Below are positions 54,061 to 64,000 of a stretch of DNA of 64,000 bases, piece by piece. The stretch spans positions 248,001 to 312,000 of the forward strand of contig MCGT01000021.1 of assembly GCA_002104935.1 (NCBI GenBank). The letters are read 5' to 3'. The notes below the pieces were generated by a model that ran no database searches, was not told where the DNA came from, and worked only from the letters and a program-made list of their open reading frames with translations. The DNA is from Hesseltinella vesiculosa (Eukaryota > Mucoromycota > Mucoromycetes > Mucorales > Cunninghamellaceae). Position numbers and translations under genes: made by a program. Numbering within the stretch: the stretch's first letter is position 1; each line of letters starts with the position of its first letter.

Positions 54061-56898
54061 ATGCTCGCCAAGAATGTAGATGGTGATGCACTACTTGATC
54101 TAACCAGCATGGCCCACGAACCATCTATCGCCAATGAAAACTCGTCTGACCTCTCTGATTATGCAGCCCATGACGAAACAAAAGGTACGAAAAGGCATCT
54201 ATTCCAAGAGGATAGAGCTACAGTAAGAGACACTGATTAAGGAGAGAGGACTTGCAGAGAGATCAATGGCATCTTTGGCAAGCGATCCATAATCTGACGT
54301 CTTTTTATATTTCTCACCTTTTTTCTGTACAATTGGCAGCATCCTCAACGCCTCCGGAAGTCGAGTCAACATACCCTTCAGCAACAAGTGATGCCATGGC
54401 AACGTACCAAAACATCGATTACAATATTTACTTTGGATCGGCTACTGGGAAATCTATTGCTGAGGAATCCATGCCATGCGAATGTAAATACGACCCGGGT
54501 GTGGATGATCCTTTGGACGCATGTGGTGACGATGGCTTGTGTATCAACCGAATGATGTTTATGGAATGTATGCTTGATGATTGTCCCTGTGATCGCTACT
54601 GCCGTAACCGTCGATTTCAGCTACGCCAGTACGCCCGTGTTGATGTTATTCGGACCGAAAAAAAGGGTTTTGGTTTACGTGCTCTCACTGACCTCCCAAA
54701 GTAAGTGTAAAAAAAAAAAAGGCTGGATGGAACACTTATGATTGATGGTTATAGGAATGCCTTTGTCATGGAGTATGTGGGAGAAGTCATTCCCAATAGA
54801 GAATTCATACTCCGGACTCAACTGTATGAAGTGGAAGGCCTGAAGCATTATTATTTTATGACTCTCAAAACAGACGAGGTAAAACTGCAATCGCAAAAGA
54901 AAAACAAAGGTGTTTAAGCTTTCTTTACAGATCATCGACGCCACCAAAAAAGGATGCCTTGCTCGTTTTATAAATCACTCCTGCAATCCGAACAGTGTTA
55001 CGCAAAAATGGGTAGTTGGCAAAACGATGCGCATCGGAATCTTCACACAGAAGGCAATCAAGGCCGGGACCGAATTGACTTTTGACTACAAATTTGAACG
55101 ATACGGTGCCAAACCTCAAAAGTGCTACTGCAACGAAGCAAACTGCAAGGGCTATATCGGCGGCGCCAATAAGGTATCTGAAGATGATGATGAAGTATAC
55201 ACCCCCAATGGACACGTGTATGATATGGACGATAGCACGGACATGGCTGTGACGCTGACCCAGAAGCGAATGGTCCACAAGTCTCGTAAGACAAAGCCCC
55301 TGCGAGACCTGGATCACGTCAAGGAATTTGTGATCGACATGCTCGACTCGGTTGGCAACAGATCACTGGTAGTGATGCTTCTTGATCGACTGGAGCTCAC
55401 CGGTGCCGATGGTACAGACGAACGAGATGTCTGGAAAAAGTTTATACGCCTCCATGGTCTCAGGATGCTCAAATGCTGGCTGGGTGAATGGAAAGCACAT
55501 GATGATATTGTCGAAAAAGTAATGCGAAGGCTGACATGTCACCGGCAGAAACTCACTCATTTTTCAATTTCCAGGTCCTTCGAGTCCTGGTCAAGCTTCC
55601 TCTTGCAAATAGAAACGGTTTGGAAGATACCAATATGTTTGACATTATCCATCGTTTACAAGGAAGCGAAAATCAAAACATCAACCACCTTGTTGAAACG
55701 TTACTCGACAACTGGAAGGATCTGAAGAGTGTCTACCGGATCCCAAAACGAGCAGTAAGTGCAATTTTTTTTTTTTTTTTTTTGCTCGATCGCCAGCTTC
55801 TTTTAACCTTTTTTTTTTATATAAAAGTACGTTGAGCAACCCTCAACTGAAAAATCACAAGGAACCAAGAAACGTCAGCATGCATTTGACGGCGACTCAT
55901 TCTTGCTGCCAGCAATAAAACGGCCACCATACGTATCGACGCGCGACTTTATGGATCCCGACGATGACTATTACGAATATTTGACGTACGATGCCAGTCT
56001 GGAAGAAATTCAGAGCCGCTTTTATTTCTTACCAATGCCACAAATACCGACAGCCCCTCGTGCTATGCTCGAATATGCCTACCAGCCATACGGGGATGAA
56101 TCGGCGGACTGGGATGGATCTGTACAGCAAGAAAACACATCTCAAAACCTACCGACTGGCCCAAGCAATAATTTTTACGACGCCTTTTTTGGCAGCAACC
56201 AACCACAGGATGAGAACGTGGCAGAGCACTCCTCTCCATCGACCGATCACCATACCGGCAATTTACCTCCCTCTTCCTCTGAACCGACCGATGCTGACAA
56301 CCGGCCTCTTCCTCCAGACTGGTGCTCAGCGACGACAAGCGACAACCAAGTCTACTATTATCACAGACTCACAAATGAAACGCAGTGGACCTTTCCCGAA
56401 GATTCTACGAGCTTCTCCAGCCGAGCCAACTCGCCAGCCGATTACCCATTGCCTTCACCAAAAATCGAACGCAGCCCATCCATATCATCGCATGTTTCAA
56501 CTAAAACTCATCACATTGCCCCGTCCACACCAAGATCTTCCTCATCACCTTTACGACCAAGCAACAAGCCTTCATCCTCTTCCTATGCCGAATGGAACCA
56601 TGGCGAACTGAAAAAAGAAATCAGCATGGTTGTCACCCGCTCACTGACCAAGCACAAGTCTCTCTGGGATGGTGACAAGCAGTTTTTCAAGGAACTCGCG
56701 CGGAAAATCACACATCATATCGTTGAGCGGGAAATCCATTCGTCTCGCAAACTACGAACAATGAACTCGGCGCTGCGTAGTAAAATCGAAAAACTCATTG
56801 AAAACCATGGTGCAAGCTTTGTGGACAAGATCAAGGGCAAGAAACACAAGGACACTGGAGAACACTCTAGCCCACCATCAGCCGATAGCCGTAAATGA
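54061..56898 (+). CDS. SET2: SET2 histone H3 lysine-36 methyltransferase
   Basis: Six or seven exons from ATG 54061. In order: an acidic leader; the AWS zinc region (MPCECKYDPGVDDPLDACGD to DCPCDRYCRNRRFQ); the SET domain with FVMEYVGEVI, RFINHSCNPN and ELTFDYKFERYG; post-SET Cys (KCYCNEANCKGYIGG); a helical middle region; a WW domain (PLPPDWCSATTSDNQVYYYH with ETQWTFPED); and a C-terminal SRI domain (ISMVVTRSLTKHKSLWDGDK to IEKLIENHG). This is the complete Set2 layout. Known role: methylates H3K36 co-transcriptionally by binding the phosphorylated CTD of RNA polymerase II through the SRI domain. Introns are short and one (near 55755) has a long T-run. Confidence 0.93.
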
Positions 56899-57054
56899 AG
56901 CACCTGCTTTTGAATGGCCTTTTGTAAATAAACTTAAAAAAGCAGGATAACTCCTTAATCAATTAGCAAGTGATGCCTCGAGGCTCCTTATTTTAAACCT
57001 TGACCTTTTTTTTTCACCTCGCTCCTTCCCCCTCTTCCTTTTTTTATATAGAAC

Positions 57055-59475
57055 ATGGCCGATGACCACTTCGATGACATTCTAGACCACGATGACGAAT
57101 ATTATGAAGTGTACGGATCCGACACCTGCGACCAACCCACAGGTTATTCTGAATACGTCCGATATGTGACATCCGAGGACAGGGACCGAGAAAGGAAAAG
57201 TCGAGAATACGAATATTCCATCGAGGAGTCAGAAGATGATTCCATAAAAGACTTTTACGACGATGCTATCCCTATACCCAGTATCCATGGACCCAGTGTT
57301 CCTTCCAATAATCTTGATCCAAGGCAGCAAGAAGAAGCAGGTACGCGTAGCGGAATGAACTTGCACGGCACATTTCCCGAAATTGACCATTTTTTTCTAT
57401 TCATAGACCACCCCATTCGGGAAGGCATGCGCTATTTACTTGATAACAAGTTTATGCGGGCAAAAGCGATTTTCCAAAGCAATGCTTCCAAGTGAGTTGA
57501 CATTTGAAAATGATGGCTGCTATGTTACTGATTTTGGCTACTTAGCGACCCTCTCTACTCTCTGGGACTGGGCATCATGGCCTTTGTTCGGGCAATTATG
57601 GTACATCAAAATGACTTGGACGACCTCGTGTAACTTAAAATATCCTGTTCCAACAATAGACACATCACCCTCAGCATATCGATATTGCCGTACGCTCTTT
57701 AAAGACCACCATCGTTCTTGCACAAGCACAAATGGACAATTCGCAGCGGAAAAAAGGCACTAACTCCTTTTCCCAGTATTTTGGTGATTACCCGCTTGGA
57801 GGCAAAGACATTCAAGAAAAAGCAGAGTTTCTTGCGAATAGTACGTTGCGTGCTCACGTCATTAAAGCCGAGTCCAGTCTTTTGATCAGCCTACTGCACC
57901 TATCCCAGGATTCGCTTGTCAACTATATCAAGTGTGGTCTCCATTTGCGCCGAGGTAAAAAAAAAAAAAAAAAAAAAAGAGGCTTCTTGCAGCCAATCAC
58001 AGATCCTAGCTTAACCCGCGTGTAACCACTTCTAGCCTATAAAAGTTACAACCTGGTTTGGCAGGAATACAAGAGAATGGGCCAAGAATATACCAAGTTC
58101 ATGGATAGAGATACCGTGTCAGGCATTCAATTTGGGATTGGGGTTGTACAGCTGCTACTCTCCTCTTTTCCAAGATCCATGCATCAAATCAACCAAGTGC
58201 TTGGATGGAAGCATGACAAAGAGTTAGGCATCGCCCTCTTGAAGCTATGCGCTGAAGGATACGGCATGCGATCCTGCCTGGCATCCTTAATGTATGACGG
58301 AGATCGATAAAAGAAGTGTGGCTTGATCTCATCTCTTTTTTTTTTTTTTTTTTACTACAAAAAGTATGGTCGCCTATTACACTGTCTTGACATCGTTTGC
58401 ACCGCAATTGTACACTCGAGATTTGATAGAATCAGCTATGGAATGCCTGAACGAAGCACAGAAACAGCACCCGAGATCCTGCTTTTTTCTCTTTTTTGCC
58501 GCTCAGCTCTCACGGAACACTCGAAACATTCCTCTTTCCAATCAAGCCTTTCAGCTAGCAGCCGAAGCAAGCAAAGGCGAATGGGCCGAGCAATCCATGA
58601 AGCATTTGACAGATCACGAAGTTGCATTGAACGACTGCATTCAATTGAACTGGGAGGCGGCGAGTGCGGAGTTTACAAAGCTGGAGCAAAAAGGGTATTG
58701 GTCTCCAGCTTTTTCAAAATACATGGTTGGCGCTTGTCATGAAATGCTTGGGCAGCGAACGGAGGCCATTCTGGCCTTCGCCGAGGTATCACAACTGATC
58801 CAACGTAACGTCATGGTCAAGCAGCAGCTCTTCTATGTGGATGCTTATTTACAAAGAAAAATTACCCAATACCAGCAAGATGGCTATCAGCACATGGACC
58901 TGTACCTGCCAGCTTTGGAGATCCTGCTTATATGGAACGCAATGTCATTTATGGAAACGGACTCGCTGCTAGCCTGTTTGAACATAGTACAGCATGCATT
59001 GGATATGATCTATGAACGTGAAAAGGTAGAACATGGCTTGCGCATGAAGGAGCTGATTCCCAAAGCCTCGCCTCCCAACTACTCGGCCCATCGAGCTGTC
59101 CTCTTATTACTTAAAGCGTCCATTCTGAACTCACTGGGCAAACCAGAGGAAAGTGTCACACATCTCAACTGGGTGTTGGATCACAAACACCTTTTAAAAC
59201 AAGATCAGTGGGTTGTACCTTTCACTTATTGGGAAGCTGGTATCACATGTTGGCAAATTGGGGACAGGAGCAAGAGCAAACAACTTTGGGAGCAGGCAGC
59301 CACATATAGGCAATATGATTTTGAGCACAGGCTATCCATTCGGCTTCACATGGCTCTTCATAAATGCGACGATCTCAAAATTCTCTGCCCTCCTCCCGCA
59401 CAAACTCTGTCTCACAATCTAAGCAATAATGGAAGAAAAAGACTACCTTTGGTTATTTTCCAAGGCGACAAATAA
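57055..59475 (+). CDS. TTC39/Iml2-family TPR protein
   Basis: Several exons from ATG 57055. After a very acidic N-terminus the conserved family core begins with HPIREGMRYLLDNKFMRAKA and DPLYSLGLGIMAFVRAIM, then KAESSLLISLLHLSQDSLVN, GIGVVQLLLSSFPRSMHQIN with GWKHDKELGI, and TPR-like helices to GLRMKELIPKASPPNYSAHR and YWEAGITCWQIGDRSKSKQL. This order is that of fungal Iml2 and animal TTC39. Yeast Iml2 is linked to lipid droplet and inclusion-body clearance at mitochondria or the ER. The tail after LHKCD (to stop 59475) is short and variable. Confidence 0.82.
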
Positions 59476-59965
59476 AGAAAAATTGGAAACGTTTTTGAAA
59501 AGTCCAAAAAAGTGGCAAAAGAAAGTTTTCGTGCGCGAGCTGCAAACCCATTTTTTGACAAATCTTGTGTGGTACAAGCACTCACGGAGCCCAAAACGGC
59601 CTGCTCTTGTAAATGAATTTCATTCACCGAGTAAAGACATCGTTGGGAATAAAAGGTAGAGTGGGCTTTGCTTTCCACCCTTTCTCCTGTTCGATTCATC
59701 AAACTACTTCGTAGCCTGCCAGAGAAAAGGCAGAGGTCAGAGAGAGTGAGAGAGAAATAAACCTAGAGAACTCCATCTTGGGCGTTGCTCTTTAAAAAAA
59801 AACAAAGCCATTTTTTAATTTCTTGCTTGTGTTCCAACACCTTGTGCGACATGATATTCCAACCTTTTTTATCACCATCATTTTCCATCCTCGTTGTTCT
59901 TTTCTTCTTTTCTTTGTCTCTCTCTCTTTTTTTTTTCCCTCTCGTTTCAACTCCCTTTGTTTGCT

Positions 59966-60593
59966 ATGAAGCTTCTTGCCTCCATTACACTCCTTTTTGC
60001 CGTCATTTGTTCGCTCGTTGCTATTGTCAGCGCCGAAACCCAAGGTACCGCCTCCATGATGAACTTTGAAGGTGGTCTTACCAAACGTGGTCGGGGCACA
60101 TGGTAAGTTTGATATTGGGAGGGAATAAGCAAACCAAACTGAACAATGTGTTGATTTTTTTTTCGAAAAACAGGTACAGCGGCAACGATTTGAAAAACGC
60201 TGCTTGTTACGATCGCAATGGTCTCCCTGCCTATTCCGCTACCATCCACTCCATGATTGGTGCTATGGTAAGTTTTTTTTTTTTGCAAGTTCCTCGCTTT
60301 AAAAACCAAAATTTTAATGCTTCCTGTTCTTTATTGTAAAGGCTATGCGCAAGTTTGAAAACTGCTACAAGTGCATGAAGATCACCAACTTGAACAACCG
60401 AAAGCTGAATGTCATTGTCAAGATTGTCGACCTGTGTGCTGGCTGTCATGTTGGTACTGCCATCGATTTGACTCCTGCTGCTTTCCAAAAATTGGCTCCT
60501 AAAGGCAACTTGGGTCTCGGTGTGTTGAACATCGGCTGGACTCAAGTCAGATGCCCCCAATCCAAACTGTACCCCAGCAAGCCCAAGGCCTAA
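59966..60593 (+). CDS. Secreted RlpA/barwin-like double-psi beta-barrel protein 2
   Basis: Three exons from ATG 59966: a signal peptide (MKLLASITLLFAVICSLVAI), then a pro-like spacer ending KRGRGTW. The barrel follows with YSGNDLKNAACYDRNGLPAY, CYKCMKITNLNNRKLNVIVK, VDLCAGCHVGTAIDLTPAAF and LNIGWTQVRC. The Lys-Arg before GRGTW could be a Kex2 site. It belongs to the same superfamily as the 29256 product but has introns and a different spacing, so the two are not recent duplicates. Such proteins are secreted and often bind wall polysaccharide or inhibit proteases. Confidence 0.8.
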
Positions 60594-60800
60594 TCGCTCA
60601 ACCTCCCTTTTTTTGCAATAAATTAACGCAAAACCATTATTACCAGCGTTCATCCATACCAGTAATCACCCCATTTCATAGCCATCTCGTTTTTTTTTTT
60701 GTTTTTTTTAACTAACGGTACAATGCAGTGACATTTTTTTAATGACATTTTTAAAAAATCTACAAATAGGGAAAAAGTAAAGAAAACGTGTTCACGACCT

Positions 60801-62804
60801 TCAAAGCATCATCTTCAAAGGCTGTTCCATGTATTCGCGGAATGCTTGCAAGAAGACGGCACCAACAGCACCATCAACAACACGATGATCAGCGCTAAAT
60901 GGGAAATAGATAACGTGACGAATCAGTCACTTTTTCAATTGTCTACAACTTTGATAGCTTACCTTAAAGTGACTTCCATGACGTTTTGGACACCGAAACC
61001 GGATTCTGAGGTTTCGTCAACAACAACCTTTTGTTGGGTGCTGCCGACAGCGAGAATGCAGGCTTGGGGTTGGTTGATGATAGCGCTGAAGTTCTTGATG
61101 CCGTACATGCCCAAATTGGAGATGGTGAAAGTACCGCCTTGGTATTCATGGGGAGCAAGCTTGCCGCTGCGAGCGCGGGTGGCAAGGTCACGGACTTGGG
61201 TAGAGATATCAGCCAAACCCTTGTTTTGGGCACTGGGCACGATGGGAGTGATCAAGCCAGTGGGAGTGGCAACGGCGACGCACACGTCGGCATTGTTGTA
61301 TTGGCGGATGGAATCTCCCAACCAAGCAGAGTTGGCTTCAGGCACCTTTTTCAAACTCAAAGCAGCAGCCTTGACAACGAAGTCGTTGACAGAGAGCTTG
61401 TATTGGCCATCGGCCGAGCTGTTCAGCACTTGGCGCAATTTGTTGACCTTGTCCATGTTGATTTCGGAAGTCAAGTAGTAGTGAGGAACTTGCTGCTTGG
61501 ATTCGGACAGACGAGAGGCGATGATCTTGCGCATGCTGGTGGCAGGGATATCTTCGTAAGCATCGCCGGTGGCTGATTGAGGAGCATAGGCAGGTGCAGA
61601 GCTGGTGGCGGTAGGAGCAACAGCAGCAGGTTGAGCAACTGAGAGGGGGGGGGAGAATAAGGATAAGTACTTGCCATGATAATCTATCTATAACAAAGCT
61701 ATTTACCCTTGAAGCTATCCACATCACCCTTCACAACACGACCAGCAGGGCCGGAGCCTTGGATTTGAGAGATGTCGAGACCACGTTCAGCAGCAGTTTT
61801 CTACAAGATACGAATCAATAACGGTGAGGCTTTCTCTTTTCGTTCTCTTACCTTGGCAAAAGGAGAAGCCTTCACATTGCCTAAAAACACAAATGAAATC
61901 AATATATCGAATGCAAGTCTTTTCCAACAAGGCCTTACCACTAGCAGCGGGGGCAGAGGAGGCGACAGCAGCAGGAGCAGCAGGGGCAGCTTCTTGCTTT
62001 GTTTCGACGGCAGCAGGAGCAGCAGCAGGAGCAGCACCTTCGATATCATCAGCAGTGAAAGATTCAAAAGCAGCAACATCATCCTTGTCTTCAACAAAAA
62101 TAGCAATGGCCTATATCCAAAAATGCATTTAGCGTTTGGTTGGCTACCCTCCAGCCTCTTTTTATAGCCTGTTGCCTACCTTGCCGACAGCAACGTCCTT
62201 GGAGCCAGTGTCGACTAGGATCTTGGCCAAGAAGCCTTCTTCTTGGCATTCGAAATCCATTTGAGCCTTGTCGGTTTCGATTTCTACAAGCACGTCACCA
62301 GGTTGCACTTCGTCGCCGACTTTCTTTTGCCATACACCAATACCACCTTGAGTCATTCTATTTCCAAGAAGAAGAAAAAAAAATGGTTAATTCCGGCGTT
62401 ATAATACAATATTCATCTACTAACGTGGGTGACAGAGCAGGCATAGCAATCACATTGTGTTCAGGGAAGCCTAAAAAAATGCGTTTGTTCAATGGATCCA
62501 GAACGCTTTTTCTAATCCAATTTATGACTTACTCTTTGAGCTGTAAAAACGGACATCTTTGTTGACAGGGGTGGCGGCCATAGCACGGAGGGCGTGGAAG
62601 GTGGTACTAAAGAGAATGTTGTTGGGTATTAGCAAAGACAGATGTTTATCATTCAAAACAAACATACCGAACAGAAGAAAAGCTGCGAGCTTGAGTAGCC
62701 AATAAAGGAGCAGCACGGGCAGTAGCTCTCATGGAAGTGATGCGAGCACTGGAGCCGATGGAACCAGCAACGCGGGTGATTTGACGACGAGTGGCAAATG
62801 ACAT
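60801..62804 (-). CDS. LAT1: Pyruvate dehydrogenase E2, dihydrolipoyl acetyltransferase
   Basis: About eight exons from ATG 62804. An Arg/Ala-rich mitochondrial presequence ([20 protein letters not shown]) is followed by one lipoyl domain ([20 protein letters not shown], lipoyl Lys in [11 protein letters not shown]), a long Ala/Pro linker, and the E3/E1-binding domain ([26 protein letters not shown]). The catalytic domain has [40 protein letters not shown] and the active-site [11 protein letters not shown], ending EQPLKMML. Known reaction: transfer of acetyl from E1-bound hydroxyethyl-TPP to CoA in the mitochondrial matrix. The Ala/Pro linker is interrupted by a very short exon (NVKASPFAK). 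Confidence 0.93.
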
Positions 62805-63929
62805 GTTGGAGAAATTTAAAGAAAGAAGAAAAACGAAAGCTTGAAAATTGTTGGGAAAAAAGGTTGAATACACGGGAAAATGAAAATTTTTTCAATCACC
62901 GAACCATATATCAGAGGGGGTATTCTTCGCCCCGTCCGATCTTTGGCGAGCCCATCGTTGCACTCCTATCTGACTTAACCTTGTAACAGAATGCTCCTCT
63001 TTTTTTGTGAATACGAGTATAATATACGGATATTAAACGTTTATAGCACCTTAAATAGACGATAAAGAACGCTTGAGAACGTAATAGCTCTAAATGCGAC
63101 AAGGAGAAGCCCATGGCAAAGTCTTAAAAGTAAGCGGATGGATGGCCAACCAAAAAAGGAATAAAGTAAGAAAGGCAGCAAAGTGGAAATCAAGCGTGGA
63201 AATCTCTGCGACACCTTTCTTTTTTAAAAATCATCAATGGTTGCTTTATGAAAAACAACAGAGACAGCTTTCCAAGATGATGTTGCAGTGTACTATGAAC
63301 TTTTTACCGAATTCGTAAATACAATATAAGAGGATATGGCAAAAAAAAAAAAAAAAAAGCAAAAGAGATTATTAGCGGGGAGAGAGGGGAAGTAGCGGAA
63401 GGCGTTGCTGATTAAGGGGTATGTCACAAACAGGGCCATGCCCTACATATTGCAGCAAGTGAGCTTGTCACGGTTCTGATACTACCGTTGGATTTGAAGT
63501 CCATCCATGTCTGAGATGGGGGCCCAGTGGACGCATCCTCAAACAGGGTATAAAAATGAAGAAGAGAAAGTGTATAAGCATGACTGGCGACAATTGAACG
63601 CTTACCGCGCAGTGAGCCTCGACGACACACTCCAGCACTGTTGCCACCGCACCGTCAAACTGAAACGAAAATTCTCAAGGCTGGTCTGCAGGCGAAACTG
63701 GGTATGACATGTGATATTTGGCATTGAACTGATCGGCCCCAGTGGTTATGAGATGTCTGAGATGTGTGTATGCTCTAGAAGGAGAGGGGGATAAATCCTA
63801 GGCGTGAACTGATAGATCTATTGGTTGAAGTACAGTACACCCTGAGTTGATTTTAAGAAAGGTGGTTAAAAGTCCCATCGATCTTGAATGCCTGGCACCA
63901 TTTAATCCCTCATTTTCACGTCGGTAGAA
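62805..63929. other. Intergenic, one weak exon-like reading
   Basis: About 1.1 kb with an A-run at 63341-63358. On the minus strand, a reading FDGAVATVLECVVEAHCA (63655-63602) is bounded by good splice-like sites (TTTCGTTTCAG before it, GTAAGC after it), which hints at an internal exon of a small gene. I could not find a start or a recognisable continuation, so no gene is called. Confidence 0.3.
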
Positions 63930-64000
63930 CCGCCAAATTATTTTGAAGTGTGCGAAAAGAAATCTAGTGCACGCGAATGATCTTGAGAAAGAAAAATGGT
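63930..64000. repeat. Possible edge of another repeat element
   Basis: The last 70 bases (GAAGTGTGCGAAAAGAAATC, then AGTGCACGCGAATGATCTTG) resemble the inner-arm segment of the 33.7-kb element, where GTGCGCGAGCAAGC is followed by TCAAGTGCGTACAAGATC. The window ends before the core would be reached. Confidence 0.35.

Overview
The window is nuclear DNA of a filamentous fungus, most likely of the Mucoromycota. The evidence is short spliceosomal introns (about 50 to 90 nt) rich in homopolymer A/T runs, fungal orthologues (Cog1, Scj1, Bck1, Spg1/Tem1, Set2, Iml2/TTC39, NTF2, PDH-E2), a carotenoid oxygenase of the CarS/AcaA/Tsp3 type that makes trisporoid precursors in Mucorales, and mobile elements of the Plavaka, Tc1/mariner and (inferred) Fanzor types. 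The genus cannot be fixed from the sequence alone. I saw no rRNA, CRISPR array or defensible tRNA.

Layout. 1-9.4 kb: the 5' part of COG1 (reverse), a peroxisomal-type enoyl-CoA hydratase 2, and two tandem APH-fold kinases of identical length and intron position. 9.6-10.7 kb: a foldback element. 10.9-19.3 kb: a run of reverse-strand genes, namely two or three small secreted Cys proteins, a Nudix hydrolase, a carotenoid oxygenase, an ER DnaJ protein ending in HEEL, and a hypothetical protein. 20.4-24.6 kb: a membrane protein, then a broken gene with a RuvC-I-like motif whose 3' end runs into a Tc1/mariner-like element. 24.8-33.5 kb: a BCK1-type MAPKKK, a Rex3-like N-terminal protein, a secreted double-psi barrel protein, Spg1/Tem1 GTPase and an F-box protein. 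33.7-41.9 kb: a repeat island with a long-TIR element, a 2.65-kb palindrome flanked by direct repeats, and a decayed Fanzor-like gene. 42.2-46.0 kb: an RRM/NCOA5-like protein, NTF2 and an RGG protein. 46.1-49.9 kb: a repeat copy and a decayed Plavaka/CACTA-like transposase that abuts a truncated GNL1 GTPase gene. 50.3-62.8 kb: a zinc-finger protein, a 21-bp minisatellite, a PDI, SET2, TTC39/IML2, a second double-psi barrel protein and PDH-E2. 62.8-64 kb: mostly empty, with the edge of another repeat copy.

The genes do not form one pathway. Themes that recur are secretion and ER folding (COG1, Scj1-like, PDI, several secreted proteins), cell wall and septation signalling (BCK1, Spg1), and carbon and lipid metabolism (hydratase 2, PDH-E2). 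The most unusual content is the repeats: one roughly 330-bp core occurs about seven times in several configurations, three of the elements are large inverted repeats, and two broken genes look like relatives of the TnpB/Fanzor RNA-guided nuclease family. Four introns use a GC-AG donor, all with GCAAGT.
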